64,000 nucleotides of DNA from the NCBI GenBank assembly GCA_013813765.1, contig JACCRC010000559.1, positions 1 through 64,000 of the forward strand. Direction: 5' to 3'. Of this stretch, positions 45,395-53,156 are shown piece by piece (within the stretch, counting starts at the first letter, position 1; each line of letters begins with the position of its first letter). The notes under the pieces were generated by a model that was not told the DNA's origin, did no database searches, and saw only the letters and a program-made list of their open reading frames with translations. The position numbers and the translations under genes were made by a program. Origin of the DNA: Deltaproteobacteria bacterium. GTDB taxonomy: Bacteria; Myxococcota_A; Polyangia; Haliangiales; Haliangiaceae.

Positions 45395-46129
45395 TCAGTC
45401 CTTCACGCAGCGAAGGAAGCCGTCGGGCGCCACGGTGAGCTGCAGCTTGTCGGCGATCGAGGTATCGATTTCGAAGCGGTCGTTCGTCTTCATGAACGCC
45501 TGCACGGCGGTCCACGGGTTGTCGCCCTTGCCCCACGGGCGATCCTGGAAGAAGTCCTCCGGCATCTGCTCGATCGCCGTGTCGAACACGACAAGGTAGC
45601 TGCCGGCGGTGACCAGCGGGCTGTAGAGCCGGAGCTCCTCGAGCACGTGCGCGTGCGAGTGCATCGAGTCGAGGGACACGAGCACCCGCTTCCTGCCAGC
45701 GATCAGCTCCTTGACCTTGGCGACGATCGCTTCGTCGATCGCCGAGCCCTCGACCATCCGCACGTAGCGCGACATCGGGTGTCCCTCGATCGCGCTGCGG
45801 TTGTGCGTGCGGATGTCGATGTCGACACCGACGACGATTCCACCGTTGTCGAGCAGGTGCAGCATTGACGCGTAGAAGATCAGCGAACCGCCGCGCGCGA
45901 TGCCGGTCTCGACGATCGCGTCGGGCTTGATCTCCCAGATCAGCTCCTGCATCGCGATGATGTCCTGCGGCATCTGGATGATCGGTAGGCCCATCCAGCG
46001 GAAGTGATACGTGTACTGGTGGCGGGAGCTCTTCACCAGCCAGTCGATCGACGACGCGTGCAGGTCGCGGTCGCTACCCATCTTCGCGATCATCGTCTTG
46101 TTGACCGCGCGGAACTCGGCGTCATCCAT
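45395..46129 (-). CDS. CmcI-like (cephalosporin hydroxylase family) methyltransferase
   Basis: This 244-residue protein has the family's motifs: GLPIIQMPQDIIAMQELIWEIKP, IVETGIARGGSLIFYASML in the SAM-binding site, VVGVDIDIRTHNR, and VLVSLDSMHSHAHVLEELRLYSPLV. Homologues with this signature include rhamnosyl O-methyltransferases, and the family occurs beside rfbF/rfbG and C-methyltransferase genes. A sugar O-methyltransferase role is the best guess. The start overlaps the end of the epimerase gene by eight bases. Confidence 0.88.
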   Translation of the reverse strand: MDDAEFRAVNKTMIAKMGSDRDLHASSIDWLVKSSRHQYTYHFRWMGLPIIQMPQDIIAMQELIWEIKPDAIVETGIARGGSLIFYASMLHLLDNGGIVVGVDIDIRTHNRSAIEGHPMSRYVRMVEGSAIDEAIVAKVKELIAGRKRVLVSLDSMHSHAHVLEELRLYSPLVTAGSYLVVFDTAIEQMPEDFFQDRPWGKGDNPWTAVQAFMKTNDRFEIDTSIADKLQLTVAPDGFLRCVKD

Positions 46130-46664
46130 GGTGGCTCTCCGACAGCAGGGGATAGTTGGCGTCGCGTGCGCCGAGAACGCGCGGTTCTGCCGGCCACTCG
46201 ATGCCGAGCGATGGATCGTTCCAGCGCAGGCCGCGCGCGGACTCGGCGTGGTACTCGGCAGACATCTGATAGAGGACGGTCGCACCGTCGGTGAGCGACA
46301 GGAACCCGTGCGCGAAGTCCGCGGGGATGTACAGCGCGGTCATCGCCTCCGCCGTCAGCGTGTGCGCGTACCACTGGCGGTACGTCGGCGAACCGGGGCG
46401 CAGATCGACGATCACGTCGTAGACGGCTCCCGCCGAGCAGCGCACGAGCTTGGTCTCCTGGTGGGGAGCCGTCTGGTAGTGCATGCCGCGCAGCGTGTGC
46501 CGGCGCGGATTGACGGAGACGTTGCACTGCGCGACGTCGGCGACGAGACCGCGCTCGGTGAACTCGCGACGGCAGAACGTGCGCGCAAACATGCCGCGCT
46601 CGTCCTCGATCCTGTCGAGTTCGATCACGAACGCACCGGCGAGCGTGGTCTCCGTGAGCTTCAC
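46122..46664 (-). CDS. dTDP-4-dehydrorhamnose 3,5-epimerase-family protein (RfbC-like)
   Basis: The GTG at 46662-46664 overlaps the stop of the C-methyltransferase gene, giving 180 residues of an RmlC-type cupin. The family's catalytic His is in LRGMHYQ and the Tyr in ATVLYQMSAEYH; LYIPADFAHGF and GLRWNDPSLGIEWP are also standard. No rmlA, rmlB or rmlD is nearby, and the surrounding genes make CDP-linked sugars. It is therefore more likely a 3- or 5-epimerase for a CDP-4-keto-6-deoxyhexose, perhaps after C-methylation. Confidence 0.9.
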   Translation of the reverse strand: MKLTETTLAGAFVIELDRIEDERGMFARTFCRREFTERGLVADVAQCNVSVNPRRHTLRGMHYQTAPHQETKLVRCSAGAVYDVIVDLRPGSPTYRQWYAHTLTAEAMTALYIPADFAHGFLSLTDGATVLYQMSAEYHAESARGLRWNDPSLGIEWPAEPRVLGARDANYPLLSESHHG

Positions 46665-47893
46665 GCGACGATCTCCGGAACGGGGATCGGGACGATGAAC
46701 TTGCCGCCCCACTCCGAGATGCCGCGCATCTGCGCGATGATCTCGTCGCGGATGTTCCACGGCAGGATCAGCACGAAGTCCGGCTTGTCCTCGAGGATCT
46801 TCGCGGGCGCGTGGATCGGCAGGCGCGTCCCTGGCAGGAATCGCCCCTGCTTGTGCGGGCTCGAATCGACCGTGTAGTCGAGGAAGTCGCCGCGGATTCC
46901 ACAGTAGTTGAGGAGCGTATTGCCCTTCGCCGGCGCGCCGTAGCCGACGATCCGCTTGCCCGCGCGCTTCAGCTCGACGAGGAGCGTCAGCAGCTTGCGC
47001 TTGGTCTCGACGACCTGCTCGCGGAACTTCGTGTAGGTGGCCAACGACCGCAGGCCGGCCGCCTCCTCGGCGGTGCGCAGCGCGGGGACGCGTGCCTCGA
47101 CGGCATGCGTCCCCGTTGCCTTCAGTTGCGCGTAGATCCGCAGCGAGCCGCCGTGCGTGGGCAGCTCGTCGACGTCGAAGATCACGAGGCCGTGACGCTC
47201 GAACAGCGCCTCGACGGCGATCAGCGACAGGTACGAGAAGTGCTCGTGATAGATCGTGTCGAACTGGTTCGCCTCGAGCATGCGCACGAGGTGCGGGAAC
47301 TCGAGGGTGGCAATGCCCGTCGGCTTCAGGACGCGCGCGATGCCGCCGACGAAGTCGTTGATGTTCGGGTTGTGCGCGAGCACGTTGTTGCCGGCGAGCA
47401 GATCGGCGAGCTGTCCACGCGCGCGCATCGCCTCGGCTTGCGCGACGCCGAAGAACACGATCTCGGTCGGTATCCCCTTCGCGATCGCAGCGTTCGCGAC
47501 GCTCGCCGCCGGCTCGATTCCCAGCAGCGGAATGCCCTTGTCGCGGAAGTACTGGAGCAGGTAGCCGTCGTTGGACGCCACCTCGACGACGAACGACTCA
47601 CGGTCGAGCCCGAACCGCGCGGTGACATTCTCGGTATACGTGCGACAGTGCGCGAGCCAGCTGGCCGAGAACGACGAGAAGTACGCGTAGTCCTCGCTGA
47701 AGATGTGATCGGCGCGCTGGAATTCGTCGAGCTGGACGAGCCAGCACTGCTCGCACACGTGCAGGTCGAGTGGCCACGTCGGCTCCATCGCCGAGAGCTG
47801 CTCCGCGCGCAGATACGCGTTCGACACCGGCGAGGCCCCGAGCGACAGGAACGGCGCACCGAGCGGCGCGGCACATGATCGACACTCGTTCAT
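46661..47893 (-). CDS. NDP-hexose C-methyltransferase (TylC3-like)
   Basis: This 410-residue protein has the three-part layout of sugar C-methyltransferases. There is an N-terminal zinc site (Cys4, Cys7, Cys47, Cys50 in CRSC and CEQC), a SAM-binding Rossmann domain (FVVEVASNDGYLLQYF at about 101-116), and a C-terminal domain with IVGYGAPAKGNTLLNYCGI. The catalytic YHEHFSYLSL motif is intact. Known relatives add a methyl group at C3 of a 4-keto NDP-sugar. It overlaps the genes on both sides by four bases and directly follows rfbG, so the CDP-4-keto-6-deoxyglucose made by RfbG is the obvious substrate. Confidence 0.92.
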   Translation of the reverse strand: MNECRSCAAPLGAPFLSLGASPVSNAYLRAEQLSAMEPTWPLDLHVCEQCWLVQLDEFQRADHIFSEDYAYFSSFSASWLAHCRTYTENVTARFGLDRESFVVEVASNDGYLLQYFRDKGIPLLGIEPAASVANAAIAKGIPTEIVFFGVAQAEAMRARGQLADLLAGNNVLAHNPNINDFVGGIARVLKPTGIATLEFPHLVRMLEANQFDTIYHEHFSYLSLIAVEALFERHGLVIFDVDELPTHGGSLRIYAQLKATGTHAVEARVPALRTAEEAAGLRSLATYTKFREQVVETKRKLLTLLVELKRAGKRIVGYGAPAKGNTLLNYCGIRGDFLDYTVDSSPHKQGRFLPGTRLPIHAPAKILEDKPDFVLILPWNIRDEIIAQMRGISEWGGKFIVPIPVPEIVA

Positions 47894-48954
47894 GGCAACT
47901 CGCGGAACGCGCTGATTTGCATCGCGCGGTGGGCGTAGATCGCCGCGGCGTCGTCGCGCTCGGCGCGATATCCCTGGACTGTCGCCGCGATCGCCTGCGC
48001 GAGCGAGAGCTTCGGCGACCACGCGAGCTGCTCGCGCGCCTTCGCGATGTCGAGGTGGAGGATGCGTGCTTCGGCGGGCGCCCCTGCATCCGCCTCGACG
48101 CGGTACGTGCCCGAACCCCAGGCTGCGATCATCTGCTCGACGAGCCCGCTGACCGGTACCACCTCCCCAGGCGCGGGGCCGAAGTTCCACGCCTCGGCAT
48201 ACCGATGGCCATCGGCGAGCAGCTTCGTGCCGAGCACGAGGTACCCGTTCAGCGCGTCCATCACGTGCTGCCATGGTCGGATCGCCGATGGATTGCGCAC
48301 GACGATCGGCTCGAGTGACGCGAGCGCACGGATGCAGTCCGGCACGATCCGGTTCGCGGCCCAGTCGCCCCCACCGATCACGTTACCGGCGCGCGCCGTG
48401 GCAATCGCCGCGTCGCCTGGCTCGGTGAAGAACGAGCGCCGCATCGACGACGCTGCGATCTCTGCGGCGCCCTTCGACGCGCTGTACGGGTCGCGCCCTC
48501 CGAGCGGATCGGACTCGCGATAGCCGCGGTCCAGGCCCTGATTCTCGTAGCACTTGTCGCTCGTCACGACGACGACGGCACGGACCGACCGTGCGTAGCG
48601 CACGGCCTCCAGCAGATTGACCACGCCCATCACGTTCGTCGCGAACGTGCCGCGCGGATCCTTGTACGAGTCGAGCACCAGTGCCTGCGCGGCGAGGTGA
48701 AAGACGATGTCGGGCTGGTGCTCGCCGAGCACCGTGGTGAGCGCGTCGTAGTCGCGGACGTCGCCGTCGACGTGCGTGATCGAGCGCGCGACCTCGCAGA
48801 TCACGAAGTTGTCGCGCGGTCCCGCGGGCGGCAGCGCAAAACCGATGACCTTCGCGCCGAGCTCGGTCAGCCAGATCGCGAGCCACGATCCCTTGAACCC
48901 GGTATCGCCGGTGATCAGGACCGTCTTGCCGCGATAGGTGTCGCCGAGCTCCAT
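47890..48954 (-). CDS. rfbG: CDP-glucose 4,6-dehydratase
   Basis: This 354-residue SDR enzyme starts at MELGDTYRGKTVLITGDTGFKG. The NAD-binding motif GDTGFKGSW, HLAAQALVLDSYKDP, the catalytic TSDKCYENQG and YSASK, and the CDP-sugar dehydratase-specific NVIGGGDWAANRIVPD and RPWQHVMDALNGYL are all present. The last set distinguishes it well from dTDP-glucose dehydratases. It produces CDP-4-keto-6-deoxy-D-glucose. The gene lies four bases after rfbF. Confidence 0.95.
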   Translation of the reverse strand: MELGDTYRGKTVLITGDTGFKGSWLAIWLTELGAKVIGFALPPAGPRDNFVICEVARSITHVDGDVRDYDALTTVLGEHQPDIVFHLAAQALVLDSYKDPRGTFATNVMGVVNLLEAVRYARSVRAVVVVTSDKCYENQGLDRGYRESDPLGGRDPYSASKGAAEIAASSMRRSFFTEPGDAAIATARAGNVIGGGDWAANRIVPDCIRALASLEPIVVRNPSAIRPWQHVMDALNGYLVLGTKLLADGHRYAEAWNFGPAPGEVVPVSGLVEQMIAAWGSGTYRVEADAGAPAEARILHLDIAKAREQLAWSPKLSLAQAIAATVQGYRAERDDAAAIYAHRAMQISAFRELP

Positions 48955-48958
48955 CGGA

Positions 48959-49735
48959 TCACCAGCGCTTCCAGAACGCGTGACCCTCGGTCCACAGGTT
49001 GTTGAGGTACGTGCGGTCGCGATCGGTGTCCATGCACGCCCAGTTGTCGGTGTGCTTGAACACGCGAAGCTCACCCTTCTGCGCCAGGTCCTCGAGCGCG
49101 CCGACCTCGAGGTCGCAGCTGTCGTCGGTGGAGAGGTGCTCGAAGATCCCGCGGTTGAACACGAAGTAGCCACCGTTGACGAGGCTATTCGCGGCTCGTG
49201 GCTTCTCGCGAAAGCTGGTCACGGTCTCGCCGTCGATCCCGAGCTCGCCGAACCGCGACGTCGGGTTGATGCCCGTCACCGTGGCGAGCCGGCCGTGCTC
49301 CTCGTGAAACTTCGCGAGCTGCTGGAGATCGACGTTCGCGAGGCCATCGCCGTACGTGACCATGAACGTGTCGCCCTTCACGTGGCGCTGGACCTTCTTG
49401 AGCCGCGCACCCTTCAGCGCCTCGAGGCCGGTATCTGCGAGCGTGATGTTCCAGCCCGCCTCGTCATGCGAGTGATGGATCGTCCGCTGCTCCGGCTTGC
49501 CGAGCTGGAGCGTGATGTCGTTGTTCATCAGCTCGTAGTGCCAGAAGTACTCCTTGATCAGGTGCCCCATGTACCCGAGGCTGAGCACGAAGTCCGTGTG
49601 ACCGAACGACGCGTAGTACTTCATGATGTGCCAGAGGATCGGCCGTTCACCGATATGCACCATTGGCTTGGGACGGAACTGCGTCTCCTCGCGAAGCCGC
49701 GTTCCGAAACCGCCGCACAGGATGACGACCTCCAT
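48959..49735 (-). CDS. rfbF: Glucose-1-phosphate cytidylyltransferase
   Basis: This 258-residue enzyme is a complete RfbF. The nucleotide-binding signature is VILCGGFGTRLREETQFRPKP, metal and sugar contacts are in MVTYGDGLANVDLQQL and GGYFVFNRGIFEHL, and the C-terminus WACMDTDRDRTYLNNLW is diagnostic. It makes CDP-glucose from CTP and glucose-1-phosphate, the first step for the following rfbG and C-methyltransferase. It lies three bases after the methyltransferase stop. Confidence 0.96.
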   Translation of the reverse strand: MEVVILCGGFGTRLREETQFRPKPMVHIGERPILWHIMKYYASFGHTDFVLSLGYMGHLIKEYFWHYELMNNDITLQLGKPEQRTIHHSHDEAGWNITLADTGLEALKGARLKKVQRHVKGDTFMVTYGDGLANVDLQQLAKFHEEHGRLATVTGINPTSRFGELGIDGETVTSFREKPRAANSLVNGGYFVFNRGIFEHLSTDDSCDLEVGALEDLAQKGELRVFKHTDNWACMDTDRDRTYLNNLWTEGHAFWKRW

Positions 49736-49738
49736 CGA

Positions 49739-50395
49739 TCAGTCCTTGTACACGTACAGGGTGTAGTCGTAGTACTTGCCGCGCCCGTTTGCGAGGCTCG
49801 AGTACCCGTGGTCGATCCGGACGCGCGGCGAGAGCTCGCCGAGGCACCACGCGAGCCACTCGGTCGGGCTCGTGTAGTAGAGGTTCGCGACGGTGAAGTT
49901 CACGCGGTTCGACATGAGGTTCCACGCGATCCCGTGGTTCGCGAGGTCGAACATCCTTCGCACGAGCTTCCGCGCGAACGCCTCCATGTCGATCGACGAC
50001 GCGGCGAGCTTCTGGGTCAGCGTTCCATTGCAGACCACGAAGTCATAGCGCTGCGATGCGTCGAGCTCGAGCACGTCCCCGGCGATGAAGCGCGAGCTCG
50101 GGTGCCGCTCGCGGCCACTCGCGACCATGCTCTCGACGATGTCGATGCCGGTGTAGTCGAGCTGGATGCCCTGCTCGGTCGCCCACGTCAGGAGGCCGCC
50201 ATACCCGCATCCGACGTCGAGCAGCGTCGGCACGCGATCACCGTCGAGGAAGTCCTTGTCGAGCACCGCAAGCATCTTGCTGTAGCGGAACAGGAGCTCG
50301 CGCTCGTCCTTCCAGTCGACGCCGAGCGGCGTGGCACCATGCTCCTCGAATAGCTTCGAGTGGTGCTCCTTGAAGGCGGTGGTGATCTTGTCCAT
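49739..50395 (-). CDS. Class I SAM methyltransferase
   Basis: This 218-residue protein has motif I TLLDVGCGYGGLLTWA, acidic loop DYTGIDIVESMV and the catalytic region YDFVVCNGTLTQKL. The Tyr-rich C-terminus (GRGKYYDYTLYVYKD) is unusual. It sits between the acetyltransferase and rfbF genes. Methylation of an activated sugar or of the growing glycan is plausible; the acceptor cannot be told. Confidence 0.87.
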   Translation of the reverse strand: MDKITTAFKEHHSKLFEEHGATPLGVDWKDERELLFRYSKMLAVLDKDFLDGDRVPTLLDVGCGYGGLLTWATEQGIQLDYTGIDIVESMVASGRERHPSSRFIAGDVLELDASQRYDFVVCNGTLTQKLAASSIDMEAFARKLVRRMFDLANHGIAWNLMSNRVNFTVANLYYTSPTEWLAWCLGELSPRVRIDHGYSSLANGRGKYYDYTLYVYKD

Positions 50396-50427
50396 GACGG
50401 TCGAGGTTCGTTAGTGGTACCGCAGGA

Positions 50428-51030
50428 TTACGGCTGCTTGGGCTCGATTCGCTGCTTCTTGCCGTCGCCCGTGACCTTGTACCTGGTCCCGCAGCCGCTG
50501 CACGCGAGCTTCTTTCCACCCTTCGGGAGGGACACGCCGCACTTGCAGACCCAGCCGATGCGCTTCGCCGGGACGCCGGCCATCAGCGCGTACGGCGGGA
50601 CGTCCCTCGCCACGACCGCACCCGCCGCGATGAACGAGTACGCGCCGACGCGATAGCCGCAGACGAGCGTCGCGTTCGCGCCGATGCTCGCGCCTTCGTC
50701 GATCTCGGTGCGCTTGTACTCGTCCTTCCGGACGACGAACGCGCGCGGGTTGATCACGTTCGTGAACACCGCCGAGGGGCCGACGAAGACGTCGTTGCCG
50801 AGGATCACGTCGTCGTAGACCGAGACGTTGTTCTGGATCTTGCAATTGTCGCCGATCACGGCCTTCGAGCCCACGAACACGTTCTGCCCGAGCGAGCACT
50901 TTGCTCCGATCTTCGCGCCCGACATCACGTGCGAGAAGTGCCAGACCTTCGTGCCGTCGCCGACCGTCGCGGGCGCGTCGACGAGCGCGGTCGCGTGTGC
51001 CCAGTACCCTGTAGTGCTTGTCGTGTTCAT
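50428..51030 (-). CDS. WlbB/WbpD-like sugar N-acetyltransferase with C-terminal zinc ribbon
   Basis: This 200-residue protein has left-handed beta-helix hexapeptide repeats throughout (VGDGTKVWHFSHVMSGAKIGAKCSLGQNV is only part). The WlbB-type active-site stretch VFTNVINPRA is present, and a C-terminal zinc ribbon is formed by two Cys pairs (CKC and CSGC). A strong Shine-Dalgarno (TGAGGGG) precedes the ATG. WlbB and WbpD N-acetylate UDP-2-acetamido-3-amino-glucuronic acid. The neighbouring oxidoreductase and aminotransferase complete that pathway. The zinc ribbon is known in some family members and probably only structural. Confidence 0.9.
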   Translation of the reverse strand: MNTTSTTGYWAHATALVDAPATVGDGTKVWHFSHVMSGAKIGAKCSLGQNVFVGSKAVIGDNCKIQNNVSVYDDVILGNDVFVGPSAVFTNVINPRAFVVRKDEYKRTEIDEGASIGANATLVCGYRVGAYSFIAAGAVVARDVPPYALMAGVPAKRIGWVCKCGVSLPKGGKKLACSGCGTRYKVTGDGKKQRIEPKQP

Positions 51031-51062
51031 GGTTTCCCCTCAGGATTCCGACGATCAACGCG

Positions 51063-52052
51063 TTACTCCAGCGGCATCACGACGGGATGCCCGTGCGTGA
51101 CGAGCGAACGTTGGGCCGCCTGCAGCACGCGCAGTACGCGCAGGGCGCTAGCTCCGTCGGTCAGCGGCTGTCTCCGTGTGCTGATCGCGGACAGGAATGC
51201 CTCGCACTCGAGGCGGAGCGGCTCCGCGGAGTCGTACGGGATCAGGGTGCCATCACCTTTCACCGGCACGGGCTCGCCGTCTTTCAGATCGACGTGCTGC
51301 TCGTGCAGCGTGAGCTGGCGCGCGATATCGTCGAACGTTGCCATCCGGCGCGAGCCGACGACGACGAGCTTCTGCTCCTTGAACGGGTTCAGCCACGACA
51401 CGAAGATGTGCGCGGCCACGCCGTTGTCAAACAACAGCTGCGTGACGGTGACGTCGGCGATGTTCGGTTGCACGTAGCTGCCGCCGGTGGCGATGACCTG
51501 GAACGGCGGTGCACCGACGAGCCGCAGGATCACCGCGATGTCGTGCGGTGCGAACGACCACAGGATGTTCTCCTCGCGCCGGACCTTCCCGAGGTTCGTA
51601 CGGTTCGAGTAGACGTAGCGGATCTTCCCGAGTTGCCCTTCGACGATCAGCTCCCGCAGCTTCTTGATCGCGGGGTGGTATTCGAGGATGTGGCCTACCA
51701 TCAGGATGCGATCGCGCTCCACGGCGAGGTCGCAAACGCGCCTGGCATCCTCGTAGCGCAGCGCGAGCGGCTTCTCGCACAGCACGTCCTTGTCCGCGCG
51801 GATCGCGCGCTCGCAGAACTCCGCATGTGACTCGGCCGGGGTCGCGATCACCACACCAGCGATCGAGGTGTTGGCGAGCACGGCGTCGAGGTGCTCGTAA
51901 ACCGGAACGCCCGGAGCGATCTGCGCTGCAGTCGCGCGCCCTTGCGGTGATGGATCGGCGACCGCAGCGAGCGAGCCGAGCGCGTGGAAGTTGCGGACGA
52001 GGTTCTTGCCCCAGTCACCGCAGCCGATGACCGCGATCTTGGGAGAGCTCAC
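51063..52052 (-). CDS. Gfo/Idh/MocA-family oxidoreductase, WlbA/WbpB-like
   Basis: The GTG at 52050-52052 overlaps the aminotransferase stop by four bases, giving 329 residues (PKIAVIGCGDWGKNLVRNF). The NAD site GCGDWG, the EKPLAL motif with the conserved Lys, and EYHPAIKKLRELI support the family. WlbA/WbpB oxidise C3 of UDP-GlcNAc-uronic acid, providing the ketone for the adjacent PLP enzyme. The 3' end is followed after 32 bases by the acetyltransferase gene. Confidence 0.9.
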   Translation of the reverse strand: MSSPKIAVIGCGDWGKNLVRNFHALGSLAAVADPSPQGRATAAQIAPGVPVYEHLDAVLANTSIAGVVIATPAESHAEFCERAIRADKDVLCEKPLALRYEDARRVCDLAVERDRILMVGHILEYHPAIKKLRELIVEGQLGKIRYVYSNRTNLGKVRREENILWSFAPHDIAVILRLVGAPPFQVIATGGSYVQPNIADVTVTQLLFDNGVAAHIFVSWLNPFKEQKLVVVGSRRMATFDDIARQLTLHEQHVDLKDGEPVPVKGDGTLIPYDSAEPLRLECEAFLSAISTRRQPLTDGASALRVLRVLQAAQRSLVTHGHPVVMPLE

Positions 52053-53137
52053 GAGGCGCTCGCGTAGAACGAAGTCACCTGGTCCACGACGTACTGCTGC
52101 TGCTGCTCTGCGAGCCCGGGATAGATCGGTAGCGCGAGCGCTTCGTCGGCCGCGCGCTCGCTGTGTGGGAACGCACCGCGCTGGTAGCCGAGGTTTTGGA
52201 AGCACGGCTGCAGGTGGAACGGAACCGGGTAGTAGATCTCCGTCCCGATCTTCGCCTTCGCCAGGTGCTCGCGCAGCGCATCTCGCCGAGGCACGCGCAG
52301 CGAAAACTGGTTGTAGATGTGACCCGGCGCGTCGGCGGGCAGGATGACCTCGGCCGGAAGCTTCGCGGCGGCGAACATCGCCCGATAGCGGTGCGCGTTG
52401 CGGCGGCGCGACTCGATCCAGCCCCCGAGGTGCGGCAGCTTCACCGAGAGCACCGCGGCCTGCAGCGCGTCGATGCGGAAGTTGCCGCCGATCGCCTGGT
52501 GGTTGAAGTTCGGTCGGCCGCCGTGCATGCGCAGCAGCTTGACGCGTTCCGCGAAAGTGTTGTCGTCGGTGTAGACGGCGCCGGCATCACCGAACGCGCC
52601 GAGGTTCTTCGACGGGAAGAAGGAGAGACATCCCGCGATCCCGCGGAGCATCGAGGCGCCAATCGATTGCGCCGCATCCTCGATGACCGGCACCGATGTC
52701 TCGGGGATCGGAGCGGCGCGGCCGAACAGGTGGACCGGGATGATCGCCTTCGTCGTCGAGCTCACCGCCGCTGCGGCTGCTGCGGGATCGAGGTTGAAGG
52801 TCGCCGGATCAATATCGACGAACACCGGCTTCGCGCCGAGCCGCGCGACCGCACCGGCCGTGGCGATGAAGGAGAACGGCGTGGTGATCACGCTGTCGCC
52901 GGGGCCAACGCCGAGCGCCATCAGCGCGACCAGGAGCGCGTCGGAGCCCGACGACACGCCGATCGCGTGCTTCGTGCGCGTCACCGCGGCGAGCGAGGCC
53001 TCGAGTTTCTCGACGTCAGGCCCCAGGATGAACCGGCCGCTGTCGACGACCCTGCCGATCGCCGCCATGATCTCGTCGCGCAGAGGCTGATTCTGCGCCG
53101 CGAGATCGAGCAGGGGAACGGACATCAAAGCCGACAT
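52049..53137 (-). CDS. DegT-family aminotransferase, WlbC/WbpE-like
   Basis: This 362-residue protein (or 358 from an internal Met at 53125) has TTPFSFIATAGAVARLGAKPVFVD, VIEDAAQSIGA and the PLP Lys in SFFPSKNLGAFGDAG. The FFPSKNLG form is characteristic of the WbpE/WlbC group, which transaminates UDP-2-acetamido-3-keto-glucuronate. It forms a co-translated trio with the WlbA- and WlbB-like genes. The C-terminal YYPVPFHLQPCFQNLGY is also typical. Confidence 0.93.
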   Translation of the reverse strand: MSALMSVPLLDLAAQNQPLRDEIMAAIGRVVDSGRFILGPDVEKLEASLAAVTRTKHAIGVSSGSDALLVALMALGVGPGDSVITTPFSFIATAGAVARLGAKPVFVDIDPATFNLDPAAAAAAVSSTTKAIIPVHLFGRAAPIPETSVPVIEDAAQSIGASMLRGIAGCLSFFPSKNLGAFGDAGAVYTDDNTFAERVKLLRMHGGRPNFNHQAIGGNFRIDALQAAVLSVKLPHLGGWIESRRRNAHRYRAMFAAAKLPAEVILPADAPGHIYNQFSLRVPRRDALREHLAKAKIGTEIYYPVPFHLQPCFQNLGYQRGAFPHSERAADEALALPIYPGLAEQQQQYVVDQVTSFYASAS

Positions 53138-53156
53138 GAGCGGTGCCTCTACCTCG

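Noticed and set aside
46122-46664. dTDP-rhamnose pathway gene rmlC
   Set aside because: The fold fits, but no rmlA, rmlB or rmlD is nearby, and the gene lies inside a CDP-sugar cassette, so the dTDP-rhamnose label would be misleading.
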